Part shown: piece after piece, positions 8,343-17,485 of the stretch
How positions within the stretch are numbered: the first letter of the stretch is position 1
Layout of the letters: every line of letters starts with the position of its first letter
Assembly: GCA_964449165.1 (NCBI GenBank)
Contig: CAYVAT010000025.1
Coordinates: 1-48,640 of the forward strand
DNA: 48,640 bases
Direction: 5' to 3'
Origin: CAYSCW01 sp964449165
GTDB taxonomy: Bacteria; Acidobacteriota; Aminicenantia; Aminicenantales; Aminicenantaceae
Notes under the pieces: generated by a model
Database searches by the model: none
What the model saw: only the letters and a program-made list of their open reading frames with translations
Told to the model about the DNA's origin: nothing
Program-made: the position numbers and the translations under genes

Positions 8343-8711
8343 ATTCTTCCTCCTGAAGAAAATATCATTCTTTAAAAAAGATTCGGGATTTTCCTGGTAA
8401 AGAGAGCAGGAGGGATGGCAAGGATGTTGTGGCTTCGATCCAGCGATGAGTGCAATCTGTTTGCCCTCCGAATGAAAATTGCTTATAGCATGAGGAACTC
8501 AAAAATGCAAGCCAGGAGGGAGTTGATATTTCATCTCCTTTCCATTAGGATGAAATATCATCCTTAATCCTGTTATGGAAAATTCATGGGGAATGGCTCT
8601 GTTCTCATCAGATTCTCCATTCATTTCTGATAAAATCATGGTAAAGTTCGAATAGGTCATGGAATTTAAATATTTCCTCTTGATGAGGAAAACCAGAAAG
8701 GGAGGATGTTA
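8343..8711. other. Divergent intergenic region between BNR protein and alpha-2-macroglobulin
   Basis: No coding sequence seen. It must carry promoters for both flanking genes. The clear structure is a nested palindrome at 8524-8564 (see separate entry). A TAAAAT at 8631-8636 could be a -10 box for the plus-strand gene, but no matching -35 is visible. Confidence 0.5.
8524..8564. promoter_or_regulatory. Two overlapping palindromes, possible operator
   Basis: TGATATTTCATC (8524-8535) pairs perfectly with GATGAAATATCA (8549-8560). The right arm is also part of a second perfect palindrome, AGGATGA-AATA-TCATCCT (8547-8564). Three GATGA-type half-sites in 41 bases of a divergent promoter region suggest cooperative repressor binding or a switchable RNA hairpin. 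Confidence 0.45.
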
Positions 8712-11700
8712 ATGGGAAGAAAGCTTTTCATCTTATTCATCTGTGTTTTGATCCTTTTCACCTTTCAAAACTGCAAAAAAGGAAACACAGCTCCCAAAGC
8801 TCCGGTTGTGGGCCACAGCTCGCCGAATATCGATCTCCAGGTGGTATTCGTCAGCCCCAAGGGAAGGACAGAAGCTCCCCATGAGTCTGAGACGATCGTC
8901 GTGATCTTCAATCAGCCCATGATTCCTTTAGAAGCCCTCACGGAAAAAAAGCCCACCTCGATTTTGAGAATCGAGCCTTCCTTTCCTGGAGTAACACGCT
9001 GGTTGAACACCAAGACTCTTACCTTCACACCTGAGAAGAGATTCCCCTACTCCACTGAAATAAGGGTGTCCATACCTGCCGGAACTTCATCCTTTAGCGG
9101 AGCTGCATTAAAGCAAGATTACAGCTGGACCTTCCAGACTATTCTTCCCCTTCTGGTCAGACATTTTCCTCGCCACAATCAGAAATGGGTTAAACTCGAC
9201 AGCCTCATTCTCCTTGTCTTTAATCAACCCGTCGAAAAGGAAAAGGCCAAAGACTTCATCTCTCTTCTGGAAGTGAGCAAGAAAGGAAAAGAAGCTCCTC
9301 TTGATTTTCGCCCCGCCACTCCCTCCGAAAAACAGCTCAAAGAGGAAAACATCAAAGTCTCTCCCGAAGAAGTTCTTCTGGTTGAGCCAAAAGAGAAATT
9401 CAAGCCTGGTTTCTCCTATTATCTGGAAATCAGAGCAGGACTTCCTGGCAAGGAAGGCCCCCTTGGCCTGGATAAAAGGAGTATCTTCAGGTTTGAAACA
9501 TTCATGCCTTTCCGGTTTGAAAAATTGGATACAGCAGAAAAACATGACCCTTATGAGCCTCTTCCTTTCCACTTTTCCAACCCCGTTTTCTATAAGGATC
9601 TGGTCAAAAAGATCCACTTCCAGCCATCTGTCTCCATCCCGGATTATTATCTGGAATGGGAACAAGCAAATGCAGTCCTGTGGCTCTCACTTCCCCTTCA
9701 ACCAGAAACAGACTACAGTGTCAGGATCGATCCCGACCTCAAGGATGAATTTGGAAACGAGCTGGGAGAGGAAGTCCATCTCCAGTTCTCAACCGCGGCT
9801 TACTCTCCTTCTGTCACCATGAACACAGGTTATGGAATCATCGAAGCCTACGGAGACCTTCGTTATCCTTTCTATGTAATCAACACCAACGAAGTCCTCC
9901 TTCAAGGAGCAATAATCAAAAAAGAGGAAATCATTCCTCTTCTCCTGACCGAAAAAATATTATGGTCGAGCGAACGATTTACCAAAAAAGACTTCTTCCG
10001 CCTTGAAAAACCACTTAAAATTAATCCCCCTCGAAACAAGAGAAGCATTTTCCCTATAGAACTGAGTGATATCCTTCCCAAAAATCATGGCCTTATTTTT
10101 CTACAATTGGATACCTATCTTCCCGATAAATGGAACCGTTACCCCAAAGCTTTACTCCAGGTGACAGAACTCGGAATCTCTACGAAATTTTCACCCGAAA
10201 ACAACCTTGTCTGGGTCACTGAACTCAAGACAGGAAAGCCGGTTCTCAAAGCCCTGGTGGAAATAAGAGACGACTCCAACAAAATTTGCTGGCAGGGGGA
10301 AACAGACGAGAAAGGCAGAGTACAGACGCCGGGCTGGAAGCCGCTCGGAATAAAAGGCAAGGACAAATGGCGCCAGCCGCAGCAGTGGGTTTTTGTCAGC
10401 CGGGGAGAAGATCTCGCTTTTACATCCTCTTACTGGGAGTCTGGAGTCTCTCCATACCTCTTTAATATCAATTACGAATGGAATCCTCAGCCCATAAAAA
10501 TGGAAGGTTATCTGTTCACAGAAAAAGGAATCTACAGAGCCGGAGAGACTGTTCATATCAAGGGTATTATCAGGAAAAGAGAGAAGGGCGAGTGGAGGCT
10601 TCCACCGGCCGAGGAGATAGAGTGTAAAATTCTGGATCCTTTCCAGAAAAGCGTCTTCAAAAAGAAAATAAAGCTCGATTCCTACGGCTCCTTCACTCTT
10701 GATTTCCCGTCTGAGGAGGAGGCTTCCTTAGGCCATTACCAGATCAGGGGAAATATCCCTTCTGAAACTGATAAAAAGAAGCCAATCTCAGTTTACGGAT
10801 CTTTTCGGATTGAGGCCTTTGAGCCAGCCGAATTTGAAGTTCATCTCCAAGCCTCGAAAAAAAGCTATATCTTTGGCGATAAATTTGAGGCAGAAGTCAG
10901 AGCCAGCTACCTCTTTGGAGGAGTCATGTCCGGTCAAAAGCTCACCTGGCATCTCCGCCTCAATCCCGCCTCCTACTCCCCTCCGGGATTTAAAGGTTAT
11001 ATCTTCGGAAACCAGATAGACCGCTGGGAGGGATTGCCCAGGGAAAGAAGCCGACTTCTCTCTTCCGGAGAAGATGTTCTCGACAGCAAAGGAATATTCA
11101 AAATCTCCGCAAAGCTTGCTCCTGAAAAAGAAAAAGATTCTTCACTCGCCGTCATGGAGGCCACCGTGGAAAGTCCCAGCCGGCGATCCATCTCCAGCCG
11201 CATTCAAACCATCGTCCATCGAGGAGAATACTATATCGGTCTGCGGCCCTCCACCACCTTTCTTAAAAAAGGAGATAAGCTGGGAATCGATTTGATTACA
11301 GTCCTTCCAGATGGTCGATTCGCTCCTGAGAAGAATATCCGCCTGGCTCTGATCAAGCGAGAATGGAATTCGGTAAGACGAAAAGGGATGGGAGGCAGGT
11401 ATCTGTGGAGGAGCGAAAAGAAGGATACAGAGGTTGCCTCCCAAACCATCCTGACTAAGAATGAGCCCCAGAAGGTCTCCTTCCTGCCCGACAAATCAGG
11501 CTTTTACCTTATCAAGGCTGAAGGTCAGGACAGCCGCGACAACGACATTACCACCACAACCTATTGTTACGTGACAGGAAGAGACTATATTCCTTGGCAA
11601 AGACGGGATGACGACACTGTGGAGCTGGTGGCGGACAGCGATGAGTACAGGCCGGGAGACGTGGCAAAAATACTGGTGAAATCCCCCTACAAAAAGGCAA

Positions 11701-14387
11701 GCGCCCTTATCACTCTGGAAAGAGAGTTCATCCTGGAGCACAGGATCCTTGAAATCCAGGGAAGTTCTGAGGAGATAGAGGTTCCCATCAGTTCCGACTA
11801 TATTCCCAATGTCTTCGTTTCCGTCCTTCTGGTTCAGGGGAGGACTTCTCCTCGAGCTGATGACCGTAATGAGGATATCGGAAAACCCCAGTTTAAAATC
11901 GGCTACGTGAATCTCAAGGTGAATCCATCAGAAAAACAGCTCCATATCGATGTCGAAAAGGATAAAGACGTTTACAGGCCCCGGGAGAAAGTTCATCTGA
12001 CATTAAAAGTCAAGGACTGGGAAGGAAAAGGGACTCAGGCCTCTCTCACCCTGGCTGTTGTGGATCTGGGCGTACTCAGCCTCATCGGATACCAAACTCC
12101 TGACCCTTTCTCCACATTTTATACCCTGAAGCCCCTTTCTGTTCAAACCTCAGACACAAGGTTTCATCTTATAGGGCAGAGAGAATACGGAGAAAAAGGA
12201 GAGGATGTGGGCGGAGGAGCAGGAGAGGCTGAGAGGGCGAAGGCCATGGTTCCTAGTCTGGCACAGGTTGAGCTCAGAGGAGATTTCAAAGCCACAGCTT
12301 ACTGGAACGCTTCGCTCGAGACCGACGAGCAAGGAAAAGCCTCTGTGAGCTTCACCCTGCCCGACAACCTCACCACCTTCCGTATCATGGCGGTTGCCCA
12401 GACCAAAGATTCCAGGTTCGGACGGGGTGAATCAGACTTCCGCACCTCCAAACCTCTTATGCTTCTGCCAGCACTTCCCCGTTTTGCCAGGGTGGGCGAC
12501 AGGTTTCAGGGCGGTGTGGTGGTTCACAACACTTCTCCGAAAAAAGAAGACGTTACTCTAAGCTGTGAAAGCGCAGGAATCAGGATCAAAGACAAAAATC
12601 CTATCCGCCGCTTTTCCTTGAACGCGGGAGAAGCCAAAGAAATCCTCTATTCCTTTGAAGTGGAAAAGCCCGGCGTGGCTGTCTTTTCCTTCCGGGCTAA
12701 GATGGGAGAGAATGAAGACGGTCTGGAGATTCCCATCCCCTTAAAAATGCCTCGTCCCACAGAAAGCGTGGCTTTTTTTGAAAAAACGTTAAAATCTCAG
12801 GTACATGAGATACGCATTCCCAAGGATATTTACGCTTCTGAGAGCAAGGTTGAGATACTGGCCTCTCCCAGTGCTCTGTCAGGCCTGAGAGGTTGTGTGG
12901 ATTACCTGACATCTTATCCCTATCTCTGCCTTGAACAGCGTCTCTCTTCTATACTTCCCTATCTTGTCGCCTTTGATGTCATCACCGATTTCAACCTCAG
13001 CAAGCTCGACCAGGAGCAAATCCGGAATTATGTCCAGAAAAACATCAAAGAGTTTTCGAGCTACCAGAAAGACTCAGGTGGTTTCGGATTCTGGCCCGAC
13101 TCCCGGTATGAATCTCCCTATATCAGTTGTTATGCGACTTTCGGCCTGGTTCTGGCCAAGAAAACCGGCTACCAAGTGAATATGGATTCTCTGAACAGGG
13201 CTGCGAACTACCTGAGAGGTCTTCTCCGTCAAAAGGACAGGATGAGGAACTTTCCTTACAGCGAAAGATGCCAGAAGACTGTCCGGACTTTTGCTCTCTA
13301 TTGCCTGGCACTTCTGGACAAGCCTGAGCCTTCCTATGCTGAGAAGCTGTTTACGGGAAGAGAAGGTCTCTCCCTTTTCGGAAAAACCTTGCTCCTTAAG
13401 GCACTCTTTCTGGGAAAAGGACCGTTGAGTGCCCAGACAGCACTGGTGGATGAGCTGATGAACAAGATCAAGGTCGAACAAACCCTGGCTCATTTCGAAG
13501 ACGATGAGGGACGTGAAGGAGGATGGATATACGCCTCCAACCTGCGCACCACAGCTCTTATCCTTCAGAGTATGCTGGAAGTCGGGTCTGACCATCCTCT
13601 CCTTCCCGATATCGCCCGCTGGCTGTTGCAAAGAAGGAAAGCCAATGCCTGGAACTCGACCCAGCAAAACTTCTTTGTCTTCTACGCCCTCAACGAGTTC
13701 TACCAGAAACAGGAATCGGTCAAACCTGATTTCAAGGTCGAAATTTTCCTCGAAAAACAGCGGCTCCTGCAGCAGGCCTTCCGCGATAGGCAGGCCGGGA
13801 TCGTCTCAGCGGAAAAATCCCTTGATTCCTTCCCGGAAGGAAAAACCCTTCCCTTGAAAATAAATCTGGATGGAAAAGGCACCCTCTATTATGAAACCAG
13901 GATGACCTATGCTCCTCAATATAAGCTGATGCCCCGCGACGAAGGCTTCGGCCTCTCCAAGGAGCTCCTTTCCCTTGAAGGGAAGCCTCTGGAATCCATA
14001 AAAGCAGGGTCTCTTGTTGTGGTCAGGCTGCAGATCGTGGTCCCCAGAGAAAGCCTTTTTGTAGTGGTCAATGACCCTCTTCCTGCTGGTTTTGAAGCGG
14101 TGAATCCTACATTTATCACTGAAAGCGAGGAACAGCAACGCCGTCTCCGCGCGTTGCAAAGAGAACAGAGAAGAAAGTGGTGGGAAGGATTCAGCCATAC
14201 GGAAATGCACGATGATAGAGTCCTTCTCTTTGCCGATTCTCTCTCTCCTGGCATCCACACTCATACCTATCTTGCCCGGGCTTTGAGTTTCGGAACATTC
14301 CAGACCCCGGGAACAAAGGTAGAGGAGATGTATTCCCCTGAAGTCTTTGGCAGGGGTGAAGAGCTGACTGTGGAAATATCGAAGTGA
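8712..14387 (+). CDS. Bacterial alpha-2-macroglobulin, thioester type, predicted lipoprotein
   Basis: A 1,891-residue periplasmic protease trap. A lipoprotein-like signal ends at FQNC. Next comes a Big_5/Ig-like domain (IVVIFNQPM), MG repeats, an MG2 region (YRAGETVHIKGI), the A2M domain from about residue 1190 (SFTLPDNLTTFRIMA) and the thioester domain. The thioester motif CLEQ is intact (Cys1406 to Gln1409, within YPYLCLEQRLS), so covalent trapping of proteases is expected. Start choice: GGAGG at 8701-8705 abuts an ATG at 8706 with no spacing, but sits six bases from the ATG at 8712, which I prefer. The 3' end overlaps pbpC by GTGA, the well-known partnership in which PBP1C repairs peptidoglycan while the macroglobulin blocks invading proteases. 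Confidence 0.95.
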   Translation: MGRKLFILFICVLILFTFQNCKKGNTAPKAPVVGHSSPNIDLQVVFVSPKGRTEAPHESETIVVIFNQPMIPLEALTEKKPTSILRIEPSFPGVTRWLNTKTLTFTPEKRFPYSTEIRVSIPAGTSSFSGAALKQDYSWTFQTILPLLVRHFPRHNQKWVKLDSLILLVFNQPVEKEKAKDFISLLEVSKKGKEAPLDFRPATPSEKQLKEENIKVSPEEVLLVEPKEKFKPGFSYYLEIRAGLPGKEGPLGLDKRSIFRFETFMPFRFEKLDTAEKHDPYEPLPFHFSNPVFYKDLVKKIHFQPSVSIPDYYLEWEQANAVLWLSLPLQPETDYSVRIDPDLKDEFGNELGEEVHLQFSTAAYSPSVTMNTGYGIIEAYGDLRYPFYVINTNEVLLQGAIIKKEEIIPLLLTEKILWSSERFTKKDFFRLEKPLKINPPRNKRSIFPIELSDILPKNHGLIFLQLDTYLPDKWNRYPKALLQVTELGISTKFSPENNLVWVTELKTGKPVLKALVEIRDDSNKICWQGETDEKGRVQTPGWKPLGIKGKDKWRQPQQWVFVSRGEDLAFTSSYWESGVSPYLFNINYEWNPQPIKMEGYLFTEKGIYRAGETVHIKGIIRKREKGEWRLPPAEEIECKILDPFQKSVFKKKIKLDSYGSFTLDFPSEEEASLGHYQIRGNIPSETDKKKPISVYGSFRIEAFEPAEFEVHLQASKKSYIFGDKFEAEVRASYLFGGVMSGQKLTWHLRLNPASYSPPGFKGYIFGNQIDRWEGLPRERSRLLSSGEDVLDSKGIFKISAKLAPEKEKDSSLAVMEATVESPSRRSISSRIQTIVHRGEYYIGLRPSTTFLKKGDKLGIDLITVLPDGRFAPEKNIRLALIKREWNSVRRKGMGGRYLWRSEKKDTEVASQTILTKNEPQKVSFLPDKSGFYLIKAEGQDSRDNDITTTTYCYVTGRDYIPWQRRDDDTVELVADSDEYRPGDVAKILVKSPYKKASALITLEREFILEHRILEIQGSSEEIEVPISSDYIPNVFVSVLLVQGRTSPRADDRNEDIGKPQFKIGYVNLKVNPSEKQLHIDVEKDKDVYRPREKVHLTLKVKDWEGKGTQASLTLAVVDLGVLSLIGYQTPDPFSTFYTLKPLSVQTSDTRFHLIGQREYGEKGEDVGGGAGEAERAKAMVPSLAQVELRGDFKATAYWNASLETDEQGKASVSFTLPDNLTTFRIMAVAQTKDSRFGRGESDFRTSKPLMLLPALPRFARVGDRFQGGVVVHNTSPKKEDVTLSCESAGIRIKDKNPIRRFSLNAGEAKEILYSFEVEKPGVAVFSFRAKMGENEDGLEIPIPLKMPRPTESVAFFEKTLKSQVHEIRIPKDIYASESKVEILASPSALSGLRGCVDYLTSYPYLCLEQRLSSILPYLVAFDVITDFNLSKLDQEQIRNYVQKNIKEFSSYQKDSGGFGFWPDSRYESPYISCYATFGLVLAKKTGYQVNMDSLNRAANYLRGLLRQKDRMRNFPYSERCQKTVRTFALYCLALLDKPEPSYAEKLFTGREGLSLFGKTLLLKALFLGKGPLSAQTALVDELMNKIKVEQTLAHFEDDEGREGGWIYASNLRTTALILQSMLEVGSDHPLLPDIARWLLQRRKANAWNSTQQNFFVFYALNEFYQKQESVKPDFKVEIFLEKQRLLQQAFRDRQAGIVSAEKSLDSFPEGKTLPLKINLDGKGTLYYETRMTYAPQYKLMPRDEGFGLSKELLSLEGKPLESIKAGSLVVVRLQIVVPRESLFVVVNDPLPAGFEAVNPTFITESEEQQRRLRALQREQRRKWWEGFSHTEMHDDRVLLFADSLSPGIHTHTYLARALSFGTFQTPGTKVEEMYSPEVFGRGEELTVEISK

Positions 14388-16645
14388 AACCTATAAAAAG
14401 GACCGCATTCCTCATTCTTCTTTTCGCTTCGCTGACATTTTTCATCTCTCTCTATTTTCCTGTAAACAGGGAGAGACTCAACCCGTCGCCTTTCCTTTCC
14501 CTTCGTCTTACGGACCGAAATAACACCCTGCTGAGGGAGGTTCTCTCTGAGGAGGGCGGTTACTGCCGCTGGGCTCGTCTTGAAGATATCTCTCCCTATC
14601 TTATTCGGGCAACCCTGGCCGCAGAAGACAGACATTTCTATATTCATCCCGGAGTCAATATTTTTTCCATCGGGCGAGCCCTTCTACAGAACATAAAGGA
14701 GTGGAGGATCGTCTCCGGAGCTTCCACCATCACTCAGCAGTTGGTGAGGAATATCTACTGCAATCACAGAAACATTCTGTCCAAAGCTTTTGAGGTGTGG
14801 ATGGCACTGAGACTGGAACGCTGCCTCACAAAAGAAGAAGTACTCGTTCAATACCTCAACCGCATCTTCTACGGAAATCAAGCCTACGGCATAGAGGCGG
14901 CTTCAAGCCTCTACTTTGACAAACAGGCCTCTGACCTGAGCCTGGCAGAGGCAGCTTTCCTGGCAGGGCTTCCCCGCTCACCTATCGAGCTTAATCCTTA
15001 TCGCCACTTCTCCAGTGCCAAGAAGAGACAGAAAGAGATCCTTAAAAAAATGTACAGAGTAGGTTCCATAACAGAGTTTGACCTGGAAAGAGCCATGCAA
15101 GAAAAAATTTTTGTTGTCTCTGAGAAAGAAAAATTCCGGGCTCCTCACTTCTGTCAATTCATCCTTCAAGCAATGTCTCCTTCTGAGCGAAGTAAATGGA
15201 GTGCTATCCAGACGACCATCGACTACACCATCCAAGAAAAAGTTGAAGCTCTGGTCAGGGAGCATATCTCCTCCTTAAAATCAAGAGGGATCTCCAACGC
15301 TTCGGTAATCGTCCTGGATAACGCCTCAGGAGAAATCCTGTCTATGGTCGGGTCCAAGGATTTCTTCGACTATGAGCACAGCGGTCAGGTCAACGGCGCC
15401 TTGTCTCTGCGCCAGCCAGGCTCAACGCTGAAACCTTTTACATACGGGCTTGCCTTTGAACAGGGGATGACAGCAGCCACCATTCTTGAAGACAAAGAAG
15501 TCAATTTCAAAACCCCCCAAGGAATATACCGACCCAAAAACTATGACCTGAAATTTCATGGACCGATACGAATAAGGAGTGCTTTAGCCTGTTCCTACAA
15601 CGTCCCTGCAGTATCTGTTCTCCACTTCATAGGTTCTGATCTTCTCTACCTCAGGCTAAAAAGGCTCGGCTTCAAGAGCCTGGAGAAGTATCCCAGTTTC
15701 TATGGCATAGGCCTGACGCTGGGTAACGGAGAGGTCTCTCTCCTGGAGCTTGTCCGGGCTTATTCTTCCCTTGCCCGAGGAGGGATTTACCAGGAAGAAA
15801 AGTCTATACTCGGCTTTACTAATAGGAATAAAAAGCAATCCCTTCCTCCCGAGAGGAAAGACTCACAACGCGTATTTTCTCCCCAGGTGGCTTATATCCT
15901 AACTCATATCCTGTTCGATGCAGATGCTCGTATACCGTCCTTTGGTTATAACTCCCCTCTCCGCCTTCCCTTTCCCTGTGCAGCAAAAACAGGAACATCC
16001 AAGGATTTCAGAGATAACTGGACCATCGGTTACACGCCCAGATACATGGTAGGCGTCTGGGTGGGTAATTTTGACGGGAAGCCCATGGAAAATGTATCTG
16101 GAATCACCGGCTGCGGCCCCCTTTTCCGGGATATCATGCTCCTCTTGGGGAAGGATGGGTCTGGGGGAAGGTTCGAGGAGCCAGAGGGATTGGTGCGAGT
16201 AAAAATCTGCCCTCTGACAGGGAAACGTCCCGCATCTTCCTGTCCTGGAATCATGGAGGAGATCTTTATCAGAGGAACAGAGCCTCATGAATTCTGTAAT
16301 ATCCATCCCAGAGAAAAAATCACTGTCGCAGAGCAAGAAAGCATCACTCAACACGAAAAGTATTTACAGGTCAACATCAATTTCCCTGCAGACGGTGATA
16401 TCTTCAAGATAGATCCAGTTCTTTCCAGAGAATACCAGTCCATTCGACTCAGCGCCTCTGTCGCTCCTGACATGGAAGTCAAGAAGATAGAATGGTGGAT
16501 CAATGAAAAGCTGGCTGGTATCTCCACTTTCCCTTTTTCTTTTTCCTGGCAACTCCAACCCGGCTCTTATATAATCAAAGCCAAGGTCAAGGAGGGAAAT
16601 AAAAATATCGAGAGCTATCCGGTCAAAATAACGGTTTTATCATAA
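14384..16645 (+). CDS. pbpC: Penicillin-binding protein 1C, bifunctional glycosyltransferase/transpeptidase
   Basis: A 753-residue class A PBP of the 1C type, anchored by an N-terminal helix (about 8-25) and working in the periplasm on peptidoglycan. The GT51 domain has the catalytic Glu81 in AAEDRHFYIHPGV and the STITQQLVRN motif. The transpeptidase has the Ser347-xx-Lys350 box (STLK), SYN at 404-406 and KTG at 535-537. The last 90 residues match the PBP1C C-terminal domain (biPBP_C). It starts with GTG inside the stop codon of the alpha-2-macroglobulin gene, so the two are translationally coupled. All key catalytic residues are present. Confidence 0.96.
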   Translation: MKPIKRTAFLILLFASLTFFISLYFPVNRERLNPSPFLSLRLTDRNNTLLREVLSEEGGYCRWARLEDISPYLIRATLAAEDRHFYIHPGVNIFSIGRALLQNIKEWRIVSGASTITQQLVRNIYCNHRNILSKAFEVWMALRLERCLTKEEVLVQYLNRIFYGNQAYGIEAASSLYFDKQASDLSLAEAAFLAGLPRSPIELNPYRHFSSAKKRQKEILKKMYRVGSITEFDLERAMQEKIFVVSEKEKFRAPHFCQFILQAMSPSERSKWSAIQTTIDYTIQEKVEALVREHISSLKSRGISNASVIVLDNASGEILSMVGSKDFFDYEHSGQVNGALSLRQPGSTLKPFTYGLAFEQGMTAATILEDKEVNFKTPQGIYRPKNYDLKFHGPIRIRSALACSYNVPAVSVLHFIGSDLLYLRLKRLGFKSLEKYPSFYGIGLTLGNGEVSLLELVRAYSSLARGGIYQEEKSILGFTNRNKKQSLPPERKDSQRVFSPQVAYILTHILFDADARIPSFGYNSPLRLPFPCAAKTGTSKDFRDNWTIGYTPRYMVGVWVGNFDGKPMENVSGITGCGPLFRDIMLLLGKDGSGGRFEEPEGLVRVKICPLTGKRPASSCPGIMEEIFIRGTEPHEFCNIHPREKITVAEQESITQHEKYLQVNINFPADGDIFKIDPVLSREYQSIRLSASVAPDMEVKKIEWWINEKLAGISTFPFSFSWQLQPGSYIIKAKVKEGNKNIESYPVKITVLS

Positions 16646-16664
16646 AAAAGAAGGAGAACATGCC

Positions 16665-17150
16665 ATGAAAAGAAGAGAGACTTTAATCAGTCTTGGCGTC
16701 ATGACCCTGGCAGGCACATCTCTGTTCTCCGGGCAAAAAAGGAGTATTCTCATGAAAAAAGAAATCAATACCGAAAAGGCCCCCAAAGCAATTGGCCCCT
16801 ACTCTCAAGCAATCGAGGCCAATGGTTTCGTCTTTGCTTCGGGACAAATTGCCATCGATCCATCCACAGGCGAGCTGAGCACCGGAACGATTGAAGAACA
16901 GACACGGCTTGTGCTCAACAACCTCAAAGCCGTTTTGGAAGCAGCTGGATCTTCCCTGGATAAGGTGGTCAAATGCACTGTCTTCCTCAAGGATATGAAT
17001 GATTTCTCGAAGATGAACGATGTCTACGGAGAATTTTTCAAGGCTCCCTACCCTGCACGAGCCGCGGTCCAGGTTGCCCGCCTGCCCAAGGATGTAAAGG
17101 TTGAGATCGAAGCCATCGCCACTGCCGCTCTTGTTAGAAAGCTGGGATAG
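16665..17150 (+). CDS. ridA: RidA-family enamine/imine deaminase with optional N-terminal export signal
   Basis: RidA proteins hydrolyse reactive enamines and imines such as 2-aminoacrylate made by PLP enzymes. The core (GPYSQAIEANGFVF, FASGQIAIDP, and the conserved Arg in YPARAAVQVARLPKD) is complete. The 161-residue form starts at 16665 behind AAGGAG and begins KRRETLISLGVMTLAGTSLF, a Tat-like signal. A second ATG at 16752, preceded by GGAG at seven bases, gives an ordinary 132-residue cytosolic RidA. Both sites look usable, so dual localisation is possible; typical RidA length is about 125-130. It opens a run with fmdB-like, hyuA, hyuB and the Nramp-like gene. A serine/threonine dehydratase, a RidA substrate source, lies 7 kb downstream. 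Confidence 0.9.
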   Translation: MKRRETLISLGVMTLAGTSLFSGQKRSILMKKEINTEKAPKAIGPYSQAIEANGFVFASGQIAIDPSTGELSTGTIEEQTRLVLNNLKAVLEAAGSSLDKVVKCTVFLKDMNDFSKMNDVYGEFFKAPYPARAAVQVARLPKDVKVEIEAIATAALVRKLG

Positions 17151-17197
17151 ATTTTTGGATTGTTGTTTAGGGAAAATCGAGGTAAAATAATTTTAAG

Positions 17198-17416
17198 ATG
17201 CCGATTTACGAGTTTATATGTAAAAAATGTGGAACACATTTTGAGTCCCTCGTTTCCGTAGGAAAGGAGAAGGATGTTTCCTGTACATCCTGCAGGAGTA
17301 AAGATATCCAGAAGCTCTTCTCTTCATTCGGAATCGGGGGAGGAAGCAGCCGGCTGAGCACCTCTTCGGATACCTGCACCACCTGCTCCACAAAAACCTG
17401 CAGCACCTGTAAGTGA
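17198..17416 (+). CDS. FmdB-type zinc-ribbon protein with extra cysteine-rich tail
   Basis: A 72-residue protein starting MPIYEFICKKCG, the hallmark of the FmdB/CxxC zinc-ribbon regulatory family. Two CxxC pairs (Cys8/11 and Cys29/32) can bind one zinc. The tail adds two further CxxC pairs (DTCTTC and KTCSTC), so a second metal site or disulfides are possible. Role is uncertain; FmdB was named from an amidase operon, and here the gene precedes hydantoinase genes, which fits a link to amide hydrolysis. No good Shine-Dalgarno lies at the usual distance; TAAAAT at 17183-17188 could be a -10 box giving a very short leader. Confidence 0.85.
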   Translation: MPIYEFICKKCGTHFESLVSVGKEKDVSCTSCRSKDIQKLFSSFGIGGGSSRLSTSSDTCTTCSTKTCSTCK

Positions 17417-17485
17417 TCCCCACCCCTTATTTATTTTGAAACCTTGACTTTCCCCCTCTGCTAAATAATCATATTTCTAATCAAG

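Noticed and set aside
13074..13667. Open frame of 197 codons on the minus strand
   Set aside because: Antisense to the thioester domain of the alpha-2-macroglobulin gene; no domain and no ribosome site.
17444..17471. TTGACT-16-TAATCA as promoter of hyuA
   Set aside because: The -10 match is poor and other spacings are equally possible; not strong enough to list.
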